Shown here: positions 25,601 through 38,200 of the stretch, in pieces
Layout: each line of letters begins with the position of its first letter
Numbering within the stretch: the stretch's first letter is position 1
Assembly: GCA_032622095.1 (NCBI GenBank)
Contig: CP136068.1
Coordinates: 114,802,509-114,866,508 of the forward strand
Length of the DNA stretch: 64,000 bases
Direction: 5' to 3'
Source: Siphonodentalium dalli
Lineage: Eukaryota > Mollusca > Scaphopoda > Gadilida > Siphonodentaliidae
Program-made: the position numbers and the translations under genes
The notes under the pieces: model-generated
The model's database searches: none
Told to the model about the DNA's origin: nothing
Seen by the model: only the letters and a program-made list of their open reading frames with translations

Positions 25601-28600
25601 AGCAAATTTCAGATATTCAAATATCTACAAAATTAGAAACTTACTTTTGGAGATGGTGGGAGAGATTGCTTAGAAACAACTTACTTTTGGAGATGGTGGG
25701 AGAGATTGCTTAGAAACAACTTACTTTTGGAGATGGTGGGAGAGATTGCTTAGAAACAACTTACTTTTGGAGATGGTGGGAGGGATTGCTTAGAAACAAC
25801 TTACTTTTGGAGATGGTGGGAGAGATTGTTTAGAAACAACTTACTTTTGGAGATGGTGGGAGAGATTGCTTAGAAACAACTTACTTTTGGAGATGGTGGG
25901 AGGGATTGCTTAGAAACAACTTACTTTTGGAGATGGTGGGAGAGATTGCTTAGAAACAACTTACTTTTGGAGATGGTGGGAGGGATTGCTTAGAAACAAC
26001 TTACTTTTGGAGATGGTTGGAGGGATTGCTTAGAAACAACTTACTTTTGGAGATGGTGGGAGGGATTGCTTCTTTAGAATAGTGGAAGCTACAGGAATCT
26101 TCTCCTCATTCTCTTTGTTCTCATCTGAAAAAGTTATCAACAAAATAGCAGTTTGATTCATACAGCTCATCCCATAGAATACATTAGGCAGTTTATATGT
26201 GAAAACTGTTGTAAAAGTCTCTTGGAACAGCTTCCCATTGTTTAGCTCTGATAATCTAAAGAAAACCGTACCAAAACTAGCTATCTACCTACCATGAAGA
26301 TCATCGGGGACAGTCCTTCGAATTTGGAAAACGTAGGTGCGCGATATATCGCTCGGAGCTTTTGGAATTTGCGCGCGCCTTTTTTTGCGGGAGCACAATT
26401 CAAATTAACATGGATGAAATGATTACTGAATAAAGACAAACACAATTATAATGATACACACGTGTAATTCCAAGTGTGCCTTTGGCAACTTAAAGTGAAA
26501 ACAGAAATAAAAACATATGTTTATATTGTAGTACAATATCTAGTCCACAATAATCCGATTATCTGGCAATCCAGGTGAATCTAATCACGGTAATGAGTCC
26601 ACTTCCGCGTCTGAGAGCGCATGCTCACCAGACTCGCAGTCGCTTAAAACTTCAAACTCGGAAGTGGAATCGTTACCGCAATCAGATTCACCGGAATCCG
26701 ACGAATCAACCGGGGCTCTCTTTCGTTTTGATATAGTCGGTATTTGAGGAGGCTCCAATGTCCATTTTTCTCCGAGTCGAGAGATACTGGCTTCGAAGTA
26801 TAGCTTCGAAGTATAGTTAAACTTAAAACCTAATCTATGCCAATAATATTCAAATGAATCGGCGAATCCCGCATGCCGAAACATCAAATGAGGCTGCCAA
26901 AGAATTGACACTGTTTTTTGCGGGAACTCGCACGTGCAGCAGTTGTGACGAGGTGTACCCCAATCATTGAGTGAGAAAGACGCCGGCGGCCGCTTTGATC
27001 TTTGTTATTATGTTCGTAATCAACGTCATCGCTACTGAGAAAGATACACGGTGAATAGTCTTGTCGGCGTTTAACCATTGATGTGCTGTTTGTTAAAATC
27101 TCGTTCACTGGCTGCAAATTCCGACGCGCGCATTTAAATTTTTCGGCGTGCGCATTTAATAACTCGCTGGTTTTTAGATCCGCGTGCGCCAAGGCGCGCA
27201 AGCGCAATTGCGCGCCTCAAAATCGAAGGACTGATCGGGGAGATTTAATACTGCAGGAGGGGGAGGGAGATCGGTACAGGAATATCTTCAGGGAGATTTA
27301 ATACTGCAGGAGGGGGAGGGAGATCGGTACAGGAATATCTTCAGGGAGATTTAATACTGCAGGAGGGGGAGGGAGATCGGTACAGGAATATCTTCTACCT
27401 ACCATGAAGATCATCGGGGAGATTTAATTCAGCCAAATCAACGATTGGTACAGGAACGTCCTCCTCCACTTCATCTTTCTTCTCGTGCTTCTTCTTTTTC
27501 TTTTTGTTCTCCTTCACTTCCTTCTTTCTTTCTATTTTAGCCACGCTGCAGAAATGGCGGTAAAATGTTTTAGTTTGGCGAAATAGTGACTGAATCTAAC
27601 TTACAGCTAGTATATATCTGATGATGTTATGAAAATAAATTCATGTGGGAGCTTCCGATTCGTTAAGGCCAAAAACAAAAAAAGGTTTTGATTCTCATGC
27701 ATTGCCGCATCGAAAAATGGCCCGCATTGGACCATTTTATTTCGAAAACCGGTAACACGAAAATAGGAAACTGTCACACAGAAATTAGTTATGCTTCAAA
27801 TAGCGAATAGGAGCTAAATACAACAGTATGTGTGAGTATTCAACAAAAGACCATAGACAATGATAACTATCAGGTATATTGTCACCACAGGCTTTCCAAA
27901 CCCCCAAGTTTATTGGTCAAAATATGAAGAAATATTTTGATAAAAGCAGGAAGTTGGATATTGATATTTGCTACCTTTGCACAGTAAGTAAGTAACCGAT
28001 AAAACAGTTTTTTGAAAAGCAGCTGCCAAAGATATGAGCAAATCCGAGATATGAGCAAATCCGAGATATGAGCAAATCCGAGATATGAGCAAATCCATAA
28101 TTATGAGCAAATCCGTAATGGATGTGAGTTAATTATTTGCTGATCAGAACTTGTTCCTCACTCACTTTGATAGTGAAAGCTTTTTTGTTTTCTTTTCTCC
28201 ATTTTTGCTGTTTGGTGGACCTTTCTCTGATATATGCTATAGAAATAAAAAAAGTTAAAATATGAATAAAGAACATTGGCTTTAATTTATAAATATCATG
28301 GCATGTATACGCACAGTGTAATCATAATCGCAACAGAAAAATGAGCTGTTAATCATTCACCACACTCTTCTGTTTGAGGACCAAAAATTTAATATTCCCT
28401 AACCCAGTGTAACGAGATTAAAATTGCGTTAGTTCAACACCTGGATATTACAATATGTTGGAAATTACTTTTAAATACAGTTAACCCTTCTATGACTGGA
28501 GCTTCCTGAAATTTTGCAAAAACCCTGTGCCAATGCATTGGCCTAACAATATTTACTTTGACCTGTAAGCCAGTGCATTCTCTTATATATAAAAGGCTCC

Positions 28601-31571
28601 CTATATAGAGGAGCGGTCTTGACCAGAATTGTTTTTTTTTAATTTTTTCTTTTACACACGGAAAAATTATATATCATATGATAGTAGAAGATGTAGGCTT
28701 CGTGTTCCGCCCTGCTGTAAAATGTGAAAGTGGTGCCGTTGCCATGGAAACAGAATGTAAACATTGTAGACACAGTTTGATATTAAACCATTTCCGTAAA
28801 TGGTAAAAACTAATTTAAGCCCATTCTAGGACAGGAACAGACGTTGAAGGTCATTTATTGATGATTTGTCCACTATAACTATGTTCCAACGATTCCAGTA
28901 TTAAATAGGATGCACATATAGGTTATACGGGTCTTTATTGCCATTTTGGGGTGAAAAATGGTGATTTTTGCAAAAAATGCGATAATTTTGGAATTGGAAC
29001 ATTTATTGAATACTACATTGGTTACAGTAATAATTTATGCATTATTATGATGGCATCATACGTGTACTTCAAATTAATTTGGATAAAACTGCCGAAAAGG
29101 CCCAATACCAAGAGAAATACCTGTTACCATGGAAACGATATTTAAAAATACAAAAAATGCCGTTATTGGAAAGAAATGAAGACCTATAACCCTTGCGACA
29201 CAATATAACTTTTTGAAATTTGTTTTTTATGACATGCACTTTTAATCCTGACTTCTGTGTTGGGTAATTGATGCGGTTTATTTAGCTGTTGTCGTGGAAA
29301 CGGACCAAATTTCGCCAAATAATGATGTTTTTTCCCCCATAGAGCTGACATTTAAAGCATGTAATTTTATGAAGCAAAGCGTATTATGACAACCCGTTAT
29401 AGATGTCTCAAAACCTTTTTCAAAGATTACTATTTCCCAATTATCCCAGTAGTAGCTAGGATGCACATATAGGATATGAAGGTTTTATTGCCATTTTGGG
29501 GTAAAAACTGTTAATTTTTGCAAAAAATGCGATAATTTTGGAATTGAAACATTTATTTGATACGACATTGGTTACAGTAATAATTTATACATATTATGAT
29601 GGCTTCTTACGTGTGCTTCAATCTAGTTTTGATAAAACTGCAGAAAAAGCCCAATACCCTGAGAAATACCTATCACCATGGAAACGATATTAAAAAATAC
29701 ACAAAATTTCATTATTGGAAAGAAATGAAGTTCTATAACCATTGCGACACAAATTAACTTTTTGAATAATGAATAATGATGTGGTTAGTTAGTCAATAGA
29801 TGCAGCCTCTTTGCAATTATATTTGGCTACTTTGTCAATATTGGAGGTTAGTTAGTCAATATATGCAGATAATTTGTCAATATATGTGGTTAGTTAAGTC
29901 AATATATGCAGCTACTTTGCAAATATATGCAGCTATGTTTCCAATATATGTGGTTAGTTGGTCAATACTTTGGCCATTAATTTGGTTAGTTAGTCAATAT
30001 ATGTAGCAAATTAGTCAATATATGCGGTTAGTTAGTCAATATATGTGGTTAGTTAGTCACTATAGGCAGTTACTTAGTCAATATATGTGTCAGTTAGTCA
30101 TTATATGCAGCTACTTAGTCAATATATGTGGTCAGTTAGTCATTATATGTAGCTACTTAGTCAATATATGCAGTTAGTTAGTCATTATATTTAGCTACTT
30201 AGTCAATATATGCAGTTAGTTAGTCATTATATGCAGATACTTAGTCAATAAATGTGGTTAGTTAGTCATTATGTGTAGATAATTAGTCAATATATGTGGC
30301 TAGTTAGTCATTATATGCAGTTTCTTTGTCAATAAATGTGGTCAGTTAGTCAATATATACATCTACTTTGTCAAAATGTGCAATTGCATTGACAATATAT
30401 GCAGCTAATTTATCAATATATATGGTTAGTTGGTCATTATATGCAGCTACTTAGTCAATAGGTGTGGTTAGTTAGTCATTATGTGTAGATACTTAGTCAA
30501 TAAATGCGGTTAGTTAGTCAATATATGCATCTACTTTGTCTAAGTAGCTACATATAATGACAAACTGACCACATATATTGACAAAGTAGCTGCATATAAT
30601 GACTATCTAACCGCATATATTGACAAAGAAACTACATATAATGACTAACGAACCGCATATATTGACTAAGTAGCTGCATATAATGACTAACTGCTTATAT
30701 TGACTAAGTAACTGCATATAATGACTAACCAACTGCTTATATTGACTGAGTAACTGCATATAATGACTAACTAACCACACATATTGACTAAGTATCTACA
30801 CATAATGACTAATTAACTGCTTATATTGACTAAGTAGCTGCATATAGTGACTAACTATCCGCATATATTGACTAAGTAGCTGCATATAATGACTAACTGA
30901 CCACATATATTGACTAAGTAGTTGCATATAATGACTAAATAACCGCATATATTGACCAAGTAGCTGCATATAATGACTAACTGACCAAATATTGACTAAT
31001 TATTTGCATATAATGACTAACTGACTGCATATATTGACTAAGTAGATGAATATAATGACTAACTGACCACAAATATTGACTAAGTAGTTGCATATAATGA
31101 CTAACTAACCGCATATATTGACTAAGTAGCTGCATATAATGACTAACTGATCACATATATTGACCAATTAGCTGCATATAATTACTAACTGACCATATAT
31201 ATTGACTAAGTAGCTGCATATAACGACTAACTACCCGCATATATTGACTAAGTGGTTGCATATAATGAGTAACTGACCGCATATATTGACTAAGTAGATG
31301 CATATAATGACTAACTGACCACAAATATTGACTAAGTAGTTGCATATAATGACTAACTGATCGCATATATTGACTACATAGCTGCATATAATGACTAACT
31401 GACCACATATATTGACTAAGTAGCTGCATATAATGACTAACTAACCACATACATTGACAATGTAGATGCCTATAATGACTAACTGACCACAAATATTGAC
31501 TAACTATAGTTGCATATAACGACTAACTAACCACATATATTGACTAAGCAGCTGCAAACAATGACTAACTA

Positions 31572-31630
<59 letters not shown>

Positions 31631-34600
31631 ATAAAGTTGCTGGATATATTGTCAATGCAATTGCACATTTTGGCAAAATAGATGTATATATTGACTAACT
31701 TACCATATTTATTGACAAAGAAACTGCATATAATGACTAACTAACCGAATATATTGCTACATATATTGACTAACTAACCAAATTAATGGACAAAGTATTG
31801 ACCAACTAACCACATATATTGGAAACGTAGCTGCATATATTTGCAAAGTAGCTGCATATATTGACTTAACTAACCACATATATTGACAAATTAGCTGCAT
31901 ATATTGACTAACTAACCTCCAATATTGACAAAGTAGCCAAATATAATTGCAAAGAGGCTGCATCTATTGACTAACTAACCACATATATTGATATATTAAC
32001 CGGATATATTGCCTGAGCTTGACATAAGGCAGCTATGGTGTACCATATCACTACATTTGCATAGCAATCCTCACTATTATCACACTACATGACCCATTTT
32101 ACTCATGCAGGTCTACATTTGACCCAAAGGGGTTCGGATGTGATATATTCCAGGAACTTGTTATGCCGTTATTCTGAGTAAGTACAGGTAATTACTATTT
32201 AGGGATGTAACTTATAATCATAAACTATTTGCTTTCAAATCAGTTTCATAATTCCCGAACAGCGAATCTTTTAAAATCCTATCATGGCATTTTCCAGATA
32301 CGTGGTGTTGGTTTTCAAACATACCCGTAATTTTTCACACAATTTCCAATAATAAAAAAAATTGTGCAAAACACATCACTATTTAGACAATTTTCGTCTA
32401 GATCCACAGAAACAGCTGAGAAATTGGAAATAAAATGATAAAAACACGTGGACTCTGAGTCTGAAGAGTACCATGTCAGGGTGCGTTCACATAATGGTAA
32501 ATTTGTCTGGCAAACCTGCAGGAAAGTCGTCTTAGGGGTGCTCTTATCCCCTATTGTATTATATATATGAGTTGAAGATTTTGAGATACATATAACAGGT
32601 TGTTACAATATGTTTTGCTTTATAAAATTCACAAATTTAAATGTCCGGTTTATAAGGGAAAACATCATTATTCATTATTCAAAAAGTTAATTTGTGTCGC
32701 AATGGTTATAGAACTTCATTTCTTTCCAATAATGAAATTTTGTGTATTTTTTAATATCGTTTCCATGGTGATAGGTATTTCTCAGGGTATTGGGCTTTTT
32801 CTGCAGTTTTATCAAAACTAGATTGAAGCACACGTAAGAAGCCATCATAATATGTATAAATTATTACTGTAACCAATGTCGTATCAAATAAATGTTTCAA
32901 TTCCAAAATTATCGCATTTTTTGCAAAAATTAACAGTTTTTACCCCAAAATGGCAATAAAACCTTCATATCCTATATGTGCATCCTAGCTACTACTGGGA
33001 TAATTGGGAAATAGTAATCTTTGAAAAATGTTTTGAGACATCTATAACGGGTTGTCATAATACGCTTTGCTTCATAAAATTACATGCTTTTAATGTCAGC
33101 TCTATGGGGAAAAAACATCATTATTTGGCGAAATTTGGTCCGTTTCCATGACAACAGCTGAATAAACCGCATCAATTACCCAACACAGAAGTCCGGATTA
33201 AAAGTGCATGTCATAAAAAACAAATTTCAAAAAGTTACATTGTGTCGCAAGGGTTATAGGTCTTCATTTCTTTCCAATAACGGCATTTTTTGTATTTTTA
33301 AATATCGTTTCCATGGTAACAGGTATTTCTCTTGGTATTGGGCCTTTTCGGCAGTTTTATCCAAATTAATTTTAAGTACACGTATGATGCCATCATAATA
33401 ATGCATAAAGTATTACTGTAACCAATGTAGTATTCAATAAATGTTCCAATTCCAAAATTATCGCATTTTTTGAAAAAAATCACCATTTTTCACCCCAAAA
33501 TGGCAATAAAGACCCGTATAACCTATATGTGCATCCTATTTAATACTGGAATCGTTGATACATAGTTATAGTGGACAAATCATCAATAAATGATCTTCCA
33601 ACGTCTGTTCCTGTCCTAGAATGGCTTAAATTAGTTTTTACCATTACGGAAATGGTTTAATATCAAACTGTGTCTACATTGTTTACATTCTGTTTCCATG
33701 GCAACGGCACCACTTTCACATTTTACAGCAGGGCGGAACATGAAGACTACATCTTCTACTTTCATATGATGTATAATTTTTCCGTGTGTAAAGAAAAAAA
33801 TTAAACTCGAAAAATAAGCCCCGTTGGGGCCAAGACCGCTCATCTAATATGAGATTCACATATATAAGAGAATGCACTGGCACTGGCACAAGATCTTTAA
33901 TGCTGCACCAGCACAGCACCAGTCATGAAAGGGTTAAAGAATATAGTTTTGATATTATCATCTTCATGCATGTAATGTAATAATGTGCACCTCTTCAATT
34001 GAGTAAAAGATAATCTATAATTGTTGCCAAAATAATTGTCAGTTTAAACAATCATCAAATATGTTTAAAACAAAAGTAGGGTCCACCAGGTTCCTATGAA
34101 CATTTTGTTTCCGTTCAAACTTAATACTCATTAATATTTGCCAATCATATCACCATCTAATCGAACATAATCAAAATCGAGTGAGGCAACAAAATAAATC
34201 CATAACTAAGGGTATTTTTCAAACAACACATTTTGGTTCTACCACACAGGCAACATTGAAATATAAGAGCATAATTCAGTCGGAAATATTGACTGCTCAG
34301 TGCAGGTGATTGCGAAAAAATACTAGATTGATAGTTCCAATATAAGCACAGGTGACGGGCAAAATATACCCCATCACACAAAGAGATACATAAGACAAGG
34401 TGGCGATCTATCAGTGGACCCAAATTCCCACCACCTGTCATTATCAAGATGTGGCTAATATACAATATTTTCCTAAATAAGTAAATATATATCTCCTAGA
34501 AGTATCTTGCCCACTGAACTATATGGTATATTATCCCAAGTAGGAGGGGTTAACTCTCCGAGTTGAAAAAAAAACAGTACGAAATTCTATGGTACATATC

Positions 34601-35168
34601 CTCTGTCATGTTCATGACACGTGTAATCACGTGATTTCTGACACGTAGTGAAGTATTCGCCATATTTTTTATCCCCAGTAGGACATTCCTCGTGAGCGGG
34701 GTGGGTGCGAAACCCTGGGAGGGAGCTCAGCGTTCAGGATACTTCTAGGAGATATATATTTTACTTATTTAGGAAAATATTGTATCTCCGTCAAAGGTAT
34801 CTTGCCCACTGAACTATAAGGTAAAGAATAGAATTTTCTAACAGGTGGAGGCCACGAGGAAACAAAAACACCGCTATGCATCTGAATCAAAGAACTGGAT
34901 TGACCTGATAACCTAGAATATATACATATACATGCACAGACATATAGATATATATGTATATACATATATATATATATACACATGCACAATAGGACCATAA
35001 GCCAATGTAATATTCCATCCTAAAACTAATACCTGTCAGCAAGCTCAAACGAACAAAAAGTGGTCACTTAAGAGTTTAAGACCCCTGCAAGTAAAGTAAA
35101 TAGCTTCAGAAGACATGGAGACGGATACGACATTTGCATCGGAATCCTTGCCGGTAAAGGTGTACGGG

Positions 35169-35204
<36 letters not shown>

Positions 35205-38200
35205 AAAGGGGAGAAGCATCCATGTTCTAAGGAAATGGAAATAGAAAAATACCCGTTGACAAGAAATCCCCAGCCGGGTATTATAAACCCAGGGATGGCT
35301 AAATACTAATAACGCACCTAACAGGCTAACCCAAGCAGTAAAAAGCCGCAAGTTATAAAGAAGACCACCCTTAAAAACAATAGAACCAACCCCCGAACCA
35401 AATCTTGAGTGGGTTGGGCCGTGTCCCAGTACACGATGAGAGCCCGATGAAAAACCAGCTGCAAGCTCCCAAGAAAGGGCCCGACATCAACTACTTGGAG
35501 ACATGCCATTGTCGATAAGGAGGAGGTATCATTGACCAATAGTCTGACCGGGAAGCGAATGGGTATTACACAGACATACGTTGCAAGGCTCAGGCCGTAT
35601 GAAGAACAGGGCTCAGAATTGGAGTTTCACAGCAGAAAACTTAGTTTGAAGCCTGGAGTTCGAGATATGACCGACTAAGATGCAATAAGCCATGTCATTT
35701 TTCCCTGATGATGTTCCCAAATGTGGAAATGCCCACCAACACAGTTAAACCCAACTGACCAATCACAGGCTACTGAATCCATGACAGAAAAGCAGCCAGG
35801 AACCGAAATTCCAATGTCGTTAAGGTGGAAATCCACAAAAACAAAAATTGGACTAACGATGCATCAGGATTGTGGCGCAAGCCCAAAACCAGCGGAAACC
35901 GACGGCAGGTATGTAATGAAAAGCAGACCAAGGGCCACCGCGCCCCAACTGTTCGAGCTCTGCTGACTGGTCCCCGACGAGTCGATGGCGCAAGATATCC
36001 CTTCTGGTAAGGATGGGGTGCCCCTCCAATGGGACCCTGTTCCGGAGACAACCATCGCCCGAAGTGTGAATCGAGAGGGCGGATCATATGATCTGGCATC
36101 CGACACCCAGTGCTAATGAATCTCGCACGAGGAGAAGCATCTGGCAAGAATTTTCATCCGGCTTTATGAAGTGTGCCCAACACGATTCATATGCTGCCCC
36201 ATAGGTGCAACATTATCCTGCATTGGCAATCGCTGAGGTCAGCAAAGGACCTGGCTTAGTACGTTAAATGAGCACTAGGCGAATCAAGCACTATCAGGGA
36301 AAACAAAACCATTATGTACCGACAACCGAGCCCATAAGAAGAATGACGTATTAGACGCAAAGGCCGATATCACAGAAGCCATTTCGTTCTTCTTTTCCAC
36401 GCTGCTAATACGCCGTGTTGCCCATTAAGCCCGAGTGGGGCTTGCTGAACTAGACCTCATGTCAACAGTGTTCTGAAATTGAGCATATGTCGAACCATGG
36501 ATAATGGACTCATCTATGTATGACTGGACAACAAAAGTGAAATCCATGTTGAGTTAGAACTGAAAGCAACCTGAAGACAAAAGATATGTCATTCGTATCT
36601 ATTACGGAAACACAGCGAGGTCGGAGATAAAGCATGTATGCTTGTTTATCTCTGATTCTTGCGTCCCAAATCGAGATGTAAATATTTACCCTTTCGAGCA
36701 CCCGAACCAGTCCAGAACACGTCTTAAAAGTCAGGAAAATGTAAGGGCGATAGTCATATACTAATCTAGTGATATGAATGACTGTAGACATTCTCCAGCA
36801 AAGCCCGTGACCATGAAAGAGCTGGATGGAACATGGAAAGAAGCAACAACTTATAAAGCAAGAAGTTGAACACATCCCAACCCGAGAACAGTAAAATGGT
36901 TGAATACCTCTCAGGATGGTCGAACCCAGGTCGCCAAGTGTGCAGTCCGATGGCATAACCACCCAGCTCTGACGACGTTAGGCAGGGTACAAATTGACCG
37001 GCATCACAGGGCAAGTTGCTACCCAAATGCTAACAAAAGCCATGCAACTTGGATCCTATTTCCTCATTTGACTGTCCCAGGGTATGCCAACCGTCGTCCC
37101 GAGTATCCGACTTGGAGTCCCTGTCGATAGTCCAGAAAGCCCACCAAATGCGGCCAATGGGTTCGATGGGTAGCCCCAACCCGCGACCTGTTTGGTGGGA
37201 CTATCATCCTGAGTGCTAATTACGCCAATGAAGGGAACACTATACATCGACAAGTGACAGTGTCCTGGTCATAAAGGTTTCTATCTCTTCCTTGGAACCA
37301 TCGAAACAAGGGAAAGCACTCTGATGTTCTGTTAAATTGTAAATGATTGTAGAACAATGCTATCAAATCATGTCAATCTGATCAAAATTCGACATTAATT
37401 TTCTTCCTGCGCTTGGCTGCATCAGAGAACACTGAACAACTAACTGAGCTCCCTCGTAAGCGCATGTAAAGGTGACCCGAAAGGAATGTCGAAAGCCCTT
37501 TCACCTCGTGCTGGAGTGACTGCTCGATCTGATCCTGATCTACATCCGTCGATGGGGTGTTAACAGCACAATACACCATGACAAGCTTCATTTCTAATTG
37601 CATGTGAGGTCTGGTCATTGGGGACCCCGGAGGAATGTCCAGAGCCTGTACATCTCGGGGTGGAGCAGCAGCTCGACCGATCCCGATATCCAACCGACCG
37701 AACTGGCGATGGGAGGTTAGTAGGTACCAGTTCCCAAGCAAGCTTCCTGCTATAATGGCGTAAGGGAATAAGATCTTTTGTTTTCATTTAAAATCAAACC
37801 CGAAGTTACTGGCAGCTGTTGGCCAGAACGCGGCCAGTAACCTGTCTGCCAAGCCTCCGGAAGTGGTGGCTTATAATAAGGAGGAAACAAGCCTGTGAAC
37901 TGTGATCCCATTCCAAGCCCAGCTGGGGCAGAAGGCATGGAGGATAAACTTTCAGGTTCCAAATAATAGCGTAAATGTAATAATTTGAGAAAATGTCTCC
38001 TAATTTGAATTGAGACAAAGTAAAAATGGCCATTCGACTAGTAATTTTAGCCCAAATTTCCACACACTATGATCATAAGGCACCGGAGAGCATGGTCAGG
38101 GACCACTGAGGGTGTATCCCCCAGCCGCGCTGACCCCGAGATGACGACTTGTAGCGATGGACGGCGTGTGTCGAGTGTTAGTAGAGCTCAGTGGTCACAG

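Noticed and set aside
30006-31492. Long frames with repeated QYM/HYMQL peptides
   Set aside because: They follow from translating the AT-rich minisatellite; open in several frames and both strands, with no start or splice context.
34157-34465. Possible exon or small gene on the minus strand
   Set aside because: No domain, no consistent splice borders and no phase link to the host gene.
35172-35203. C32 homopolymer as a biological signal
   Set aside because: Exact length is likely affected by sequencing error and slippage; only its presence is noted.
36510-36962. 150-residue minus-strand frame as a real gene
   Set aside because: Unrecognisable, Cys/His composition typical of chance in GC-richer DNA, overlapping open frames on other strands.
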